Of a stretch of 41,475 nucleotides of DNA, positions 1 to 5,908 are shown in pieces. The stretch covers positions 1-41,475 of the IMG/VR virus record IMGVR_UViG_3300047586_000013. One strand, written 5' to 3'. A model generated the notes under the pieces. That model saw nothing but the letters and a program-made list of their open reading frames with translations. It had not been told where the DNA came from and did not search any database. Position 1 is the stretch's first letter. Each line of letters starts with the position of its first letter. This stretch comes from a virus. A program made the translations under genes and the position numbers.

Positions 1-121
1 ACGTGTAGTCGTTCGGAAAGCCGCACCACGGGCATAATATTCGCGCTTTACCTTCCGTGTCGATCCGAAACGTCGTATTCTTGCGAAACAGCGGTTTACC
101 ACAGTTCGAACACTCCGGCAC
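1..121 (-). CDS. Mini zinc-ribbon protein, truncated copy
   Basis: This is the N-terminal 40 codons of the 50-aa zinc-ribbon gene whose complete copy is at 41058-41210. The reading frame runs off the window start. It begins at GTG 119-121, with an AGGAGG Shine-Dalgarno that overlaps the stop of the glycosidase-like gene upstream. It is cut only because the contig is a linearised circle, so it is not a separate gene. Confidence 0.75.
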   Translation of the reverse strand, partial: MPECSNCGKPLFRKNTTFRIDTEGKARILCPWCGFPNDYT

Positions 122-259
122 ACCGAATACCTCCTATTGTATCTTATCGGCTATCTTTAACCACGGCGCTGTTAACGTACGGTGATACAGCGCGTTATTC
201 GTCCCCATCACATAGATATCGTTACCACTTACCGCCGGCGAAGTACCTGCCAAGATTAC
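1..259. repeat. Terminal redundancy, copy 1
   Basis: Bases 1-259 are identical to 41090-41348, and bases 1-127 are identical to 41349-41475. The segment holds the 5' part of a zinc-ribbon gene and the 3' end of the glycosidase-like gene. An overlap of exactly 127 bases between the contig ends is what a k=127 assembly of a circular or permuted molecule leaves. The longer 259-base unit then appears as a tandem duplication. Confidence 0.95.
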
Positions 260-1210
260 ACCGCCTAACGACGCCCATTTACCGCCTGATACTGGCCGGT
301 AATATAACGCGCCATTACTCCCACGGACGAATACGTTTGTACCACTTACCGCTGGCGCACTCGTACATACACCGCCTAAGGATTGCCATTTACCGGCGAC
401 GCTGCGCCAGCACGCTTTATCTGAACCTATTACGAAGATACAACCGTCGGCGGCTACTACCGGCGAGGATGCGAAGGTTATCGACGTCGGTGGTGGTGTA
501 GGTGTCGGTCCCACCCCGTTCGGTGGATATGATTTCTGTAGATTTGATACTACGCTGTCGAAACCGAGCGATTCATATTCCGACTGCGATGAGTTCGTAC
601 CACCCCATACCTCGAAATAATTAACAACGTGGCCGGCGGATACTAACGAATCCATTATCGACTTATAACTCGGCGTGGTCCCGCTCTGTGAGTTTGATAG
701 TATCTGGTTATCCCCACCGGAATTAGCCCACGCACCGGCTAGTATGCCGTTCGGCTTTCCGGACCCTGCGCCCTGTAAAATATAATTAACTTCCGACGGA
801 TAATACGCTTCCCATAAATTTTGTATCGTCCCGGGGTCGGTGTATATATCTTTCCATAACCCACACTGGTCGCAGTTATAATTCACATATCCTAAACCCT
901 GGTTTTTTATAACCGTTGGATCGCCACTACGCCCCCCTTCCGAGCATACTATCGGCCACCCGGCCGCCTTCAATGATGCGAGATACGACGTGGAGATGGG
1001 ACTTGTTATCTGTCCGCCCGCCCAGATAGCCATTTCGATGTCGATGCGCGGCTTTAAGTTAAGCGATTTAATATAATCGCATTCGGTTTTATGCGCACCT
1101 GTGTCACTGATTACCAGGTCGATAGTGTTAACGTGCCAGTTTGTTTTAAACCACGGTGCCTGGGTATATGTGGACGGTGTTAGTGATACGCCATAATCGA
1201 TACTTGTCAT
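134..1210 (-). CDS. Glycosidase-like secreted/virion protein with PLL-type propeller tail
   Basis: The protein has 358 aa. Residues 1 to about 230 look like a TIM-barrel (glycosidase-type) fold: the start motif is IDYGVS, with acidic positions on putative strand ends (RIDIEMAIW, YFEVWGG). A PTPTPPPT linker follows. The last ~115 residues contain three repeats of the form PAVSG-x-V-x-V-x-G-x-ALYxR-x-SLGG, typical of PLL/DUF346-like sugar-binding propellers. The peptidase at 34810-36039 has the same linker-plus-propeller layout, so both probably act on, or anchor to, the host envelope. I see no obvious signal peptide. The gene directly follows the RHH gene (stop next to start). The enzymatic family is not certain; a non-catalytic adhesin is the alternative. 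Confidence 0.6.
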   Translation of the reverse strand: MTSIDYGVSLTPSTYTQAPWFKTNWHVNTIDLVISDTGAHKTECDYIKSLNLKPRIDIEMAIWAGGQITSPISTSYLASLKAAGWPIVCSEGGRSGDPTVIKNQGLGYVNYNCDQCGLWKDIYTDPGTIQNLWEAYYPSEVNYILQGAGSGKPNGILAGAWANSGGDNQILSNSQSGTTPSYKSIMDSLVSAGHVVNYFEVWGGTNSSQSEYESLGFDSVVSNLQKSYPPNGVGPTPTPPPTSITFASSPVVAADGCIFVIGSDKACWRSVAGKWQSLGGVCTSAPAVSGTNVFVRGSNGALYYRPVSGGKWASLGGVILAGTSPAVSGNDIYVMGTNNALYHRTLTAPWLKIADKIQ

Positions 1211-1411
1211 TTATTGTTTACCTCGTAAAAATTCTTTAACTATCTGCTCGGCGAGAACCGACGGCGGAACGCCTGCGTGCTCCGCGCAACATAAAAAGAT
1301 ATCAACCTCGGGCGGATATAACCAAAACTGCATACGTCTCGCGCCCTGGTCGCGCATCTGCTTATCGTAATTCAGATACCCGCGTCGGCTTGATACTTGC
1401 GCTCGCCCCAT
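1211..1411 (-). CDS. Ribbon-helix-helix-like small regulator (putative)
   Basis: The protein has 66 aa. After a basic N-terminus the pattern ARRMQFWLYPPEVDIFL is followed by two helices (AEHAGVPPSVLAEQIVKEFL), which resembles a CopG/Arc-type ribbon-helix-helix. It would be a DNA-binding regulator if this is right. The ATG at 1409-1411 has AAGGT upstream. A TATA-like box lies about 28-35 nt upstream, just behind the terminator of the previous operon, so this gene and the downstream glycosidase-like gene are probably one transcript. The family assignment rests on pattern only. Confidence 0.6.
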   Translation of the reverse strand: MGRAQVSSRRGYLNYDKQMRDQGARRMQFWLYPPEVDIFLCCAEHAGVPPSVLAEQIVKEFLRGKQ

Positions 1412-1430
1412 ACTCTACCTTATATGTATG

Positions 1431-1450
1431 TGATTAATGATATATAAATA
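1431..1450 (-). promoter_or_regulatory. TATA-like promoter of 1411 operon
   Basis: The minus strand reads ATATTTATATATC about 28-35 nt before the ATG at 1411. It stands alone, with no -35-like element, and lies directly behind a terminator. The spacing implies a very short leader. This is an archaeal-type arrangement. Confidence 0.5.
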
Positions 1451-1451
1451 T

Positions 1452-1483
1452 AAAAAAGGTAGGACGGTTATTTCTTACCGTCC
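1452..1483 (-). terminator. Hairpin terminator after 1468 gene
   Basis: A seven-base-pair stem GGACGGT/ACCGTCC (1462-1468 and 1477-1483) with an 8-nt loop is followed on the minus strand by a six-T run at 1457-1452. The stem includes the stop codon of the 64-aa gene. Confidence 0.6.
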
Positions 1484-1662
1484 CTCTTTGCGATGCGCTC
1501 TTTCGCGGTTTCCGTAATCCGGATATACTTAACCCCGTTGTTCTCCACGGAGAACGTGAGATACCCCGCGTCGAACAGTGGGGCTATATCGCCGGGTTTC
1601 GGTTTGTAGTACTCCGTTGAGCCCGAGCCGTTACCGCCATCGGGAAAGAACCGGCTGCTCAT
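1468..1662 (-). CDS. Small winged-helix-like protein (putative)
   Basis: The protein has 64 aa. The C-terminal two thirds (PGDIAPLFDAGYLTF...VKYIRITETAKERI) has the helix-turn then wing then helix pattern of short winged-helix proteins, where a hydrophobic beta hairpin precedes a final TexAkeri-like helix. Its ATG overlaps the stop of the OB-fold-like gene by 4 nt, so the two are translationally coupled. It is the last gene of the early operon before a terminator. A regulatory role is inferred; no catalytic motif is visible. Confidence 0.55.
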   Translation of the reverse strand: MSSRFFPDGGNGSGSTEYYKPKPGDIAPLFDAGYLTFSVENNGVKYIRITETAKERIAKRDGKK

Positions 1663-2108
1663 GCTACTTTCGCCTGTTTCGCTTTCGCTGGTCGCGCTTT
1701 TTCGACATTCACGTAGGTATATCCATCGCGTTCATTATGCCCGATGAGTATATCGTATCGTTTACCTACTAATTCATCGAGGTTAACGCCGAAACGTTCA
1801 TCGACCGACTTGCCTAACATGCCGGCAATTAACTTTTTGAAATTCGACCGCGGCCCCCATACTCTGTTTACTGTACGGCGAACGCGAGCGCCATCGCTTT
1901 CGAACCATAATACCACCTTATCCCGCGTCTCGCCTTCTTTCGCAAACGGACCGGTCATCGGCACGTCCTTTATTACCTCATAATTAACGAACTGCGCGGA
2001 GTGCCACCCTTCATCGATCATATCGACTTCGGATGGCGCGTCGTTCTCGGTCATTATAACCGATTCGTGGACTATGTTTCTCGCTTCTTCGTATTCACCG
2101 TCTACCAT
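1659..2108 (-). CDS. DUF669-like / ssDNA-binding candidate
   Basis: The protein has 149 aa. Its layout resembles phage DUF669-type replication/recombination proteins: an N-terminal acidic stretch, a middle beta-rich part (KVVLWFESDGARVRRTVN), then NFKKLIAGMLG and NLDELVGKRYDILIGH, which pairs a 'LaaLlG' helix with a 'dLvGk' strand. The C-terminal tail PAKAKQAKVA is basic. Such proteins usually sit beside nucleases and act on single-stranded DNA. Here the next genes upstream are small membrane proteins and a methyltransferase. An internal ATG near residue 19 is an alternative start. No other replication protein was found in the window, so this may be the main DNA-metabolism factor the virus supplies itself. 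Confidence 0.55.
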   Translation of the reverse strand: MVDGEYEEARNIVHESVIMTENDAPSEVDMIDEGWHSAQFVNYEVIKDVPMTGPFAKEGETRDKVVLWFESDGARVRRTVNRVWGPRSNFKKLIAGMLGKSVDERFGVNLDELVGKRYDILIGHNERDGYTYVNVEKARPAKAKQAKVA

Positions 2109-2242
2109 TTTCTAACACACCTATTATATTCTTTTTTTCCGTACTTTATTCTATTATTCAATTCGTCCAATCCGAATACGATTACGATTAGGATCATAAT
2201 CGCAGCGGCTACCCACGGCATGAGTAAGACGTTTATTATCAT
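2102..2242 (-). CDS. Small single-pass membrane protein
   Basis: The protein has 46 aa and starts MIINVLLMPW. One strong hydrophobic segment (residues about 2-24) is followed by a charged tail rich in Asn, Lys and Arg. I chose this ATG because GAGGTG lies 7 nt upstream, overlapping the end of the preceding membrane protein. A longer in-frame start at 2269 is possible. The stop overlaps the ATG of the OB-fold-like gene. The role is unknown; it could be a membrane-targeted early protein. Confidence 0.55.
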   Translation of the reverse strand: MIINVLLMPWVAAAIMILIVIVFGLDELNNRIKYGKKEYNRCVRKW

Positions 2243-2244
2243 CC

Positions 2245-2400
2245 TTACGCACCTCGCTTTATCGCCCATCCTTCGACACCAGCACATACCAGGTAGATTG
2301 CCGTTAAGATAACCATCGCGGCTATTAGTGCAATCGGACCCCAAAATAGCCCGAAGGCTAACAAGCCGGCGGTTATAAACGCGGCTAGTAGATAAGTCAT
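2245..2400 (-). CDS. Small two-pass membrane protein
   Basis: The protein has 51 aa: MTYLLAAFITAGLLAFG, a GP break, then a second segment IALIAAMVILTAIYLV and a short basic tail. GAGGT stands 9 nt before the ATG. It is a clean two-helix hairpin, the size and shape of a small holin or pore-former, but it sits in the early region far from the peptidase. The role is not assigned. Confidence 0.6.
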   Translation of the reverse strand: MTYLLAAFITAGLLAFGLFWGPIALIAAMVILTAIYLVCAGVEGWAIKRGA

Positions 2401-2410
2401 TGTATATACC

Positions 2411-2563
2411 TCACTTTTCATCGCACTGGCAATCGCACGTTTCGCCGTAACACCCGTGCGCGATTGCTAATTCCTGTAGGACCTGTATCAAACGCAAACG
2501 GAAATACCCGTCGTCTTTTAGGCGGATATATTCGTTGAGTTCATCATCCGTCAATTTAGCCAT
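2411..2563 (-). CDS. Hypothetical 50-aa protein with Cys-rich tail
   Basis: The protein has 50 aa. A charged helix (KLTDDELNEYIRLKDDGYF) is followed by RLRLIQVLQELAIAHG and a tail with four cysteines (GCYGETCDCQC). GAGGT lies about 7 nt before the second of two close ATG codons, which sets the start. The gene is packed between the Zn-type protein upstream and the two-pass membrane protein downstream. The cysteine tail suggests metal binding. The function is unknown. Confidence 0.6.
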   Translation of the reverse strand: MAKLTDDELNEYIRLKDDGYFRLRLIQVLQELAIAHGCYGETCDCQCDEK

Positions 2564-2568
2564 ATCAT

Positions 2569-2775
2569 TTACCTCAATAGTTGATTCGCCTTAACGATCC
2601 CTAGTACTGCCTCGTATTTATCGCAGATTTGCCAATACATCTTTTTACAATCTACGTATAGTTTCTCCGCGAGGGCGAGATCGTGTTTGAGTTCGTCGTT
2701 TTCTTCGGCTATATTGCACGATTGGCACGGATGTACACAATCGACACAATATTCCATATCGCCCCTGCCTACCAT
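2569..2775 (-). CDS. Cys-rich coiled-coil small protein
   Basis: The protein has 68 aa. The N-terminus carries CVDC and, five residues on, CQSC (a CxxC pair suited to a zinc site). It is followed by a heptad-like helix EENDELKHDLALAEKLY and two further cysteines. GGAGGT lies 8 nt before the ATG. A second ATG at residue 7 is also possible. The start codon overlaps the stop of the upstream Cys-rich frame (TAATG). It resembles a zinc knuckle fused to a dimerising helix. The function is unknown. Confidence 0.6.
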   Translation of the reverse strand: MVGRGDMEYCVDCVHPCQSCNIAEENDELKHDLALAEKLYVDCKKMYWQICDKYEAVLGIVKANQLLR

Positions 2776-2867
2776 TATCCTTTACCTCCGGCGTTACATT
2801 GCGAGCAATCGCGCAATCCCCATATATCGCAGTTCTCGCATTCGTCGTCCTTCTTTGTTTGCGAGTA
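2775..2867 (-). other. Open Cys-rich frame without start (CxxC-x9-CxxC)
   Basis: This frame is open for about 30 codons and encodes DDECENCDIWGLRDCSQC followed by NAGGKG, a convincing zinc-ribbon signature. It has no ATG, GTG or TTG after the upstream stop at 2868-2870. It overlaps the 40-aa gene at 2794-2916 in another frame. A +1 shift after the AAC AAA codons of that gene would join the two into one coherent zinc protein. It may be a real frameshift product, an indel in the assembly, or a decayed gene. Confidence 0.35.
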
Positions 2868-2916
2868 TCAAGTCGTCAAGAGTCCAATCATCACCGGGCT
2901 GCCATGAATCTACCAC
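2794..2916 (-). CDS. Hypothetical 40-aa protein
   Basis: The protein has 40 aa and begins with GTG. GGTGAGG lies about 9 nt upstream. The first half (DSWQPGDDWTLDDLILANK) is acidic with tryptophans, while the second half is basic and looks less protein-like. This fits the idea that the natural product changes frame into the overlapping Cys-rich frame. Its start lies 2 nt after the stop of the preceding gene. Confidence 0.4.
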   Translation of the reverse strand: MVDSWQPGDDWTLDDLILANKEGRRMRELRYMGIARLLAM

Positions 2917-2917
2917 G

Positions 2918-3064
2918 TTAAGAAGCCTCACCAGCGGTAAACGGACTCCAAGAAGGACAATCTTCTGATTCTGATAATTCTGATTCGCGACCTAAGAAAC
3001 AGCGATACATGCTTTCGCCTTCGTGGTTATACCTTAGATGAGAACAGGTTGCACAGATTTTCAA
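2918..3064 (-). CDS. Mini Cys-rich (zinc-binding) protein
   Basis: The protein has 48 aa and starts with TTG that overlaps the stop of the methyltransferase (TTGA). The pattern is CATCSHL, later RCF, then EDCPSWSPF. The CxxC-...-C-...-C layout, with a closing C-P-x-W, resembles short Zn-binding proteins encoded by many phages. A G-rich stretch in the end of the methyltransferase gene can serve as Shine-Dalgarno. The function is unknown. Confidence 0.6.
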   Translation of the reverse strand: MKICATCSHLRYNHEGESMYRCFLGRESELSESEDCPSWSPFTAGEAS

Positions 3065-3804
3065 TTTAGAAATCCCCCTATCCATTCAGTATATGCTGGT
3101 GGAATTGCCTGCGTTAAGTCGTATTTGTTTTTCGTGAGCGTTGGGTGTTTGTTCATCCAATCAATCTGCATAGCATCGCACCAATCGGAATATCTTGCAG
3201 AACCGTCACCTCCATGACCGGCAACAGTACAATATCTTGCCTTTACTCGGTCGTAATATTGTTTTCTGAGCCGTCTGCGTGTTTCATTATCGCCACCTGC
3301 CGAATATGAACCTATAGGGTTGCCATTTATTACCGCAACGACATCACCATTTTTAATCGTTCCTTTATGTTGGCACCCACACGGAGGATATATCCATACA
3401 TCGGTTCCATTCTCGAAAAGCCGATGGCGTATCACACGGAGATTAAACATCGTTCCGCATAATCGAAGCGGTTTGATAAGTTTCGCACCGACTACGTTCT
3501 CGATGATATATGGCTTTCTTGTTTCGATTAAAAGGTTTCTAGTTTTGCCTAACAGATCGGGATACACCTTACCCTTATTGCGAATACCTTTAGTGGCGAA
3601 TGAATACGCCTGGCACGGCGGGCTCGCGTGTATAACGTCGAATTCGTTGATAAACGATTCTTCGAGTTCAAAAACATCCGACTGAATAAACTCAAAGGGA
3701 TAATTCGGTTGTTCTTTAATGTCTACACCTACTACGTCAAACCCTGCGCGGTGGTAGCCCATTGCCGCGCCGCCCGCACCACAGTAGAGGTCCAACAGTT
3801 TCAT
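3061..3804 (-). CDS. DNA (cytosine-5) methyltransferase
   Basis: The protein has 247 aa, complete but short for the family. Motif I is DLYCGAGGAAMGYHRAGF (SAM binding, residues 5-22). Motif IV is SPPCQAYS with catalytic Cys64. Motif VI is ENV, motif VIII RHRLFE, and motif X is the IPPAYTEWIG region at the end. It would methylate C5 of cytosine, probably protecting viral DNA from host restriction. No partner endonuclease of a restriction pair is next to it, so it looks like an orphan phage methyltransferase. The variable target-recognition region contains a CGC motif and many basic residues. It is translationally coupled to the mini-gene after it. Confidence 0.93.
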   Translation of the reverse strand: MKLLDLYCGAGGAAMGYHRAGFDVVGVDIKEQPNYPFEFIQSDVFELEESFINEFDVIHASPPCQAYSFATKGIRNKGKVYPDLLGKTRNLLIETRKPYIIENVVGAKLIKPLRLCGTMFNLRVIRHRLFENGTDVWIYPPCGCQHKGTIKNGDVVAVINGNPIGSYSAGGDNETRRRLRKQYYDRVKARYCTVAGHGGDGSARYSDWCDAMQIDWMNKHPTLTKNKYDLTQAIPPAYTEWIGGFLN

Positions 3805-3874
3805 CTTTCTTTCTGTTCTTCACACCGACGTAATCTAATCCAAAAACTAAGTTCGTTGCGCTGACTATCATTTT

Positions 3875-4003
3875 CTATGACAATACCGCCTTAAACAACA
3901 GGACGTTTACAACCAGGAATATACAGATTATTTGCGCGAGGCCGATACCGATTAGTAACTGGGTTATCTCGGATTTAACGTTTAGCTTAGCGTTGCGGCT
4001 CAT
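3875..4003 (-). CDS. Small membrane protein
   Basis: The protein has 42 aa: a basic N-terminus (MSRNAKLNVKS) then a hydrophobic segment from about residue 15 to 41 (LLIGIGLAQIICIFLVVNVLLF). The ATG overlaps the TGA of the preceding gene by 4 nt. The orientation is probably N-in. The role is unknown. The ~70 bases after it, up to the methyltransferase start, hold only a short open frame without a canonical start. Confidence 0.6.
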   Translation of the reverse strand: MSRNAKLNVKSEITQLLIGIGLAQIICIFLVVNVLLFKAVLS

Positions 4004-4158
4004 GCTGAGCGCTTCCTGCGCTGTATCTCGCGCTGTATCTCTAGTTTAAGTGTACGCTCGTCGTAGTATCCATAAGATAGGACGCCGAACACATCTTCGA
4101 GTTCTCGATCCGATAAGGCGGATAGCCTACCGGACCGGGTTTTTAGTTGTTGATTCAT
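4000..4158 (-). CDS. Hypothetical 52-aa helical protein
   Basis: The protein has 52 aa, highly charged: MNQQLKTRSGRLSALSDREL, then a helix KLEIQREIQRRKRSA. GGTG stands 10-14 nt before the ATG and a TATA-like box lies about 50 nt upstream, so it is the first gene of the methyltransferase operon. It could be a small DNA-binding regulator. There is no recognised domain. Confidence 0.6.
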   Translation of the reverse strand: MNQQLKTRSGRLSALSDRELEDVFGVLSYGYYDERTLKLEIQREIQRRKRSA

Positions 4159-4202
4159 CTATACACACCTTCACCGGATTTCTCCGACGCAATATACTAT
4201 GT

Positions 4203-4220
4203 CTTTATAATATATAGGTT
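4203..4220 (-). promoter_or_regulatory. TATA-like promoter of methyltransferase operon
   Basis: The minus strand reads AACCTATATATTATAAAG, an archaeal-type TATA region about 45-60 nt before the ATG at 4158. A GGTG ribosome site lies between. The preceding gene ends at 4253. The gap 4159-4252 holds no gene. Confidence 0.5.
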
Positions 4221-4252
4221 TTCCTATGTCTTACTTTTTCATAGTCCACGCC

Positions 4253-4564
4253 TCACTTTTTATCTACTAGTGTTAAATGTTCCGGTTTGATACACCCATA
4301 CACGCCGCACGTATTCTTAACATACTTACCTTCCGGGATGCCGTCGCCGTTATGTATCAAATACATCATACGGCGCGCGGATACTAACTTACCATCCGGG
4401 CGGCGAAGTTCCTTACGTGTGACGTAGAACTGCCCGTCGCCGTGATGCATACCCTGATATAACCAATGCCGGAGCGGCGGTCCGGTTTCTATTATGTGCG
4501 ACATAATCCTGTTTAGAATATTACCCCGGTCGCCGCGAGGTACCACCTCTTCAAACGTTACCAT
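4253..4564 (-). CDS. HNH-like zinc-binding endonuclease
   Basis: The protein has 103 aa. The C-terminus CGVYGCIKPEHLTLVD matches the closing signature of phage HNH_3-type endonucleases (C-x4-C-x-N/K-P-x-HL). The upstream YLIHNGDGIPEGKYVKN region contains the expected histidine. It would nick or cut DNA, either as a selfish homing enzyme or in genome processing. It stands alone between two promoter-like regions. The AT-rich gap upstream (4565-4817) has no convincing gene. Confidence 0.75.
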   Translation of the reverse strand: MVTFEEVVPRGDRGNILNRIMSHIIETGPPLRHWLYQGMHHGDGQFYVTRKELRRPDGKLVSARRMMYLIHNGDGIPEGKYVKNTCGVYGCIKPEHLTLVDKK

Positions 4565-4638
4565 GAATATTAGAACGCTGCGAGGCTACATATAGTTTTC
4601 CTATTCCTAGCCAATCGCGAATTACCCGCCAATAGAAA

Positions 4639-4652
4639 TATAAAAAAAAGTT
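4639..4652 (-). promoter_or_regulatory. T-run / TATA element before HNH-like gene
   Basis: The minus strand carries eight T followed by ATATTTC. It could terminate the 5245-4818 transcript (oligo-T terminator) or act as the TATA box of the HNH-like gene 75 nt downstream. The sequence alone cannot decide. Confidence 0.35.
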
Positions 4653-4710
4653 ATTTTATTATGTTGTAGAGGTATGTTTTATTAGTATTTAGTTTCATGC
4701 TCGGATTCGG

Positions 4711-4726
4711 TGTACAGATATGTACA
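4711..4726. promoter_or_regulatory. Operator-like palindrome 1
   Basis: TGTACA-GATA-TGTACA is a perfect inverted repeat with a 4-nt spacer in non-coding DNA. A degenerate second copy lies 74 bp away at 4785-4800. It looks like a dimeric repressor site. Confidence 0.5.
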
Positions 4727-4784
4727 TTGCTCATTTTTGAAAGCTTCTGCCCGCGGTAGAGGTGGAATAGGAAAAATAGTAGAG

Positions 4785-4800
4785 TGTATAGATATGTACG
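4785..4800. promoter_or_regulatory. Operator-like palindrome 2 (degenerate)
   Basis: TGTATA-GATA-TGTACG shares 14 of 16 positions with the palindrome at 4711-4726, including the spacer. Matching flanks (GTGTA before, T after) support a true direct repeat. Confidence 0.45.
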
Positions 4801-4817
4801 TTAGAGAGTTGTTTTGT

Positions 4818-4958
4818 TCACTTTTCTTCTTTACACATACACGGTGGATACATACAACGTTTTTCGACTCTCGTCATATTCGTTAATAAGTCGCCAGATT
4901 TTATTCGTATCTCCATATCCTGCCAATAACCGCACTTTTCGCATTTATCGTTAGTCAT
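4818..4958 (-). CDS. Mini Cys-rich zinc protein
   Basis: The protein has 46 aa: CEKCGYW near the N-terminus and CMYPPCMC near the C-terminus give a four- to five-cysteine zinc-binding layout around a short basic helix. The initiation region TGAGGTGAAAAATGAC is identical to that of the next gene upstream (5131), which suggests a duplicated translation unit. It is the last gene of a three-gene leftward operon that starts at 5245. Confidence 0.65.
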   Translation of the reverse strand: MTNDKCEKCGYWQDMEIRIKSGDLLTNMTRVEKRCMYPPCMCKEEK

Positions 4959-4966
4959 TTTTCACC

Positions 4967-5131
4967 TCATTTTTCTTCTTCATACATACAGTAGATAGTT
5001 TTGTAATCAGCTGTAAAGTTTAAAAACCAACACCCACCCTCTAATTCGTTCTCGCATTTTTCATACGTCCAATTGCCTTCTTTAAGGTACGGGCAAAACG
5101 TAGGAATATTCTCTTTAACTTCTGTTGTCAT
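4967..5131 (-). CDS. Small Cys-containing acidic protein
   Basis: The protein has 54 aa with cysteines in FCPYL, KCENE, GGCWF and YCMYEEE. The spacing is looser than a zinc ribbon but could bind a metal. The Shine-Dalgarno GAGGTGA is strong and identical in context to that of the following gene. It follows the 33-aa membrane peptide gene by 12 nt. The function is unknown. Confidence 0.6.
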   Translation of the reverse strand: MTTEVKENIPTFCPYLKEGNWTYEKCENELEGGCWFLNFTADYKTIYCMYEEEK

Positions 5132-5143
5132 TTTTCACCTCAC

Positions 5144-5245
5144 TTAAACCACGATCATAATTCCCGTCGCGGCTATAAAAATATAAATCGCGGCGTAGAT
5201 ACTCAGTACTACAACAGCTATCTTCATAAAACGCGGTATAGTCAT
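5144..5245 (-). CDS. 33-aa membrane peptide
   Basis: The product is MTIPRFMKI followed by a continuous hydrophobic helix of about 24 residues (AVVVLSIYAAIYIFIAATG...). GAGGTG lies 7 nt before the ATG, and a TATA-like box lies about 40 nt upstream, so it opens the leftward operon. Tiny membrane peptides of early viral operons can act in superinfection exclusion, but nothing here proves that. Confidence 0.55.
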   Translation of the reverse strand: MTIPRFMKIAVVVLSIYAAIYIFIAATGIMIVV

Positions 5246-5280
5246 AACACAACACCTCGCTATCTCTATATGTATCTAAG

Positions 5281-5296
5281 AGATATAAAAGTATAG
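5281..5296 (-). promoter_or_regulatory. Leftward TATA-like promoter
   Basis: The minus strand reads CTATACTTTTATATCT about 36-51 nt before the ATG at 5245, leaving a leader with the GAGGTG site. It is the leftward half of the divergent control region 5246-5439. Confidence 0.5.
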
Positions 5297-5381
5297 CCTA
5301 AAGGCCGGGGCGACGTTGTGAGGTGTGTATTTTTCGTACTGAAAATTAGCGCCCCTGCCGCTCCATATTCTAGTGTGTAAG

Positions 5382-5411
5382 GTTATAAAGTTTCCGTTGC
5401 GGAACTTATAA
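5382..5411. promoter_or_regulatory. Palindromic divergent promoter/operator
   Basis: The core AAGTTTCCGTTGCGGAACTT (5388-5407) is a near-perfect inverted repeat flanked on both sides by TTATAA. On the plus strand the TTATAA boxes lie about 30-55 nt before the start of the only rightward gene. The arrangement could bind a dimeric regulator over the TATA boxes. Confidence 0.5.
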
Positions 5412-5439
5412 GCGGTATTAGCGTGCATATACGACTAAC

Positions 5440-5775
5440 GTGCAGCTAATGACCGACGACCTAATTATTATTAACGACGCGGACCGCATCGCTTTCACGC
5501 GTTGCTGCGGTAAATTACGCTTAATTGACAGAGAGATATCGCATATCGCCCACGTCGAGATAAAGACCCATAAGCACGAACCCGATATCCTCTACGAAAC
5601 CCACGACTCGCACCAGTTCGCGGCGATATACCATATCTTGGATGCTATCCAGGACGCGGACCGGTTCGCCCGTTCGATAAATGATAAATGTCTACGTGCT
5701 GAATTGTTGGAAGATGTTATGATCCGCCGGTTATCGTGGTATGACCTCTTCGGCGTTCTCCGTGGAGACAGCTAA
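5440..5775 (+). CDS. Only rightward gene; unknown 108-111 aa protein
   Basis: The frame opens with GTG at 5440 and an ATG at 5449 (MTDDLIIINDADRIAFTRCC). There is no Shine-Dalgarno, and the nearby TATA-like boxes allow a leaderless or short-leader transcript. The protein is acidic and mostly helical, with several histidines (HIAHVEIKTHKHEPDILYETHDSHQF) and a final amphipathic helix. It has no recognised domain. As the sole gene facing right, behind a palindromic divergent promoter, it is a candidate early regulator or anti-defence protein. It converges on the PD-(D/E)XK gene at 5873. Confidence 0.6.
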   Translation: MQLMTDDLIIINDADRIAFTRCCGKLRLIDREISHIAHVEIKTHKHEPDILYETHDSHQFAAIYHILDAIQDADRFARSINDKCLRAELLEDVMIRRLSWYDLFGVLRGDS

Positions 5776-5821
5776 CGGCTGAAATAGCCCCGTATACTTA
5801 CCGCGGATTGCCCCTTTTGGA

Positions 5822-5851
5822 CAAAACAAGAGCGTGTAGCGCACGGTTTTG
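5822..5851. other. Nested hairpin between convergent genes
   Basis: CAAAAC (5822-5827) pairs with GTTTTG (5846-5851), and inside it CGTG pairs with CACG. Together with GGCT/AGCC just after the rightward gene (around 5777-5790), it could end transcription from the right-facing gene. No T run follows on the plus strand. Confidence 0.35.
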
Positions 5852-5865
5852 GAACCCCACATAAT

Positions 5866-5908
5866 ACACCCACTAGTATACCATTACGGGGGCCGCATGA
5901 GTGGGTGT
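5866..5908. terminator. Nine-bp inverted repeat at end of nuclease gene
   Basis: ACACCCACT (5866-5874) and AGTGGGTGT (5900-5908) are perfectly complementary with a 25-nt loop. The structure covers the last codons and stop of the leftward nuclease gene and faces the convergent rightward gene. A terminator or 3'-end protecting role is inferred. Confidence 0.4.

Noticed and set aside
2102-2344. 80-aa start for the membrane protein (MGSDCTNS...)
   Set aside because: It overlaps the better two-pass membrane gene at 2245-2400. The later ATG has a GAGGTG ribosome site.
3805-3874. Short charged frame just before the methyltransferase
   Set aside because: It is open for about 25 codons but has only ATT or similar as start, and its composition does not decide. 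I left it out of the gene list.
4565-4817. 27-codon ATG frame on the minus strand near 4738
   Set aside because: It has no ribosome site, runs through the operator-like palindrome and looks like random AT-rich sequence.
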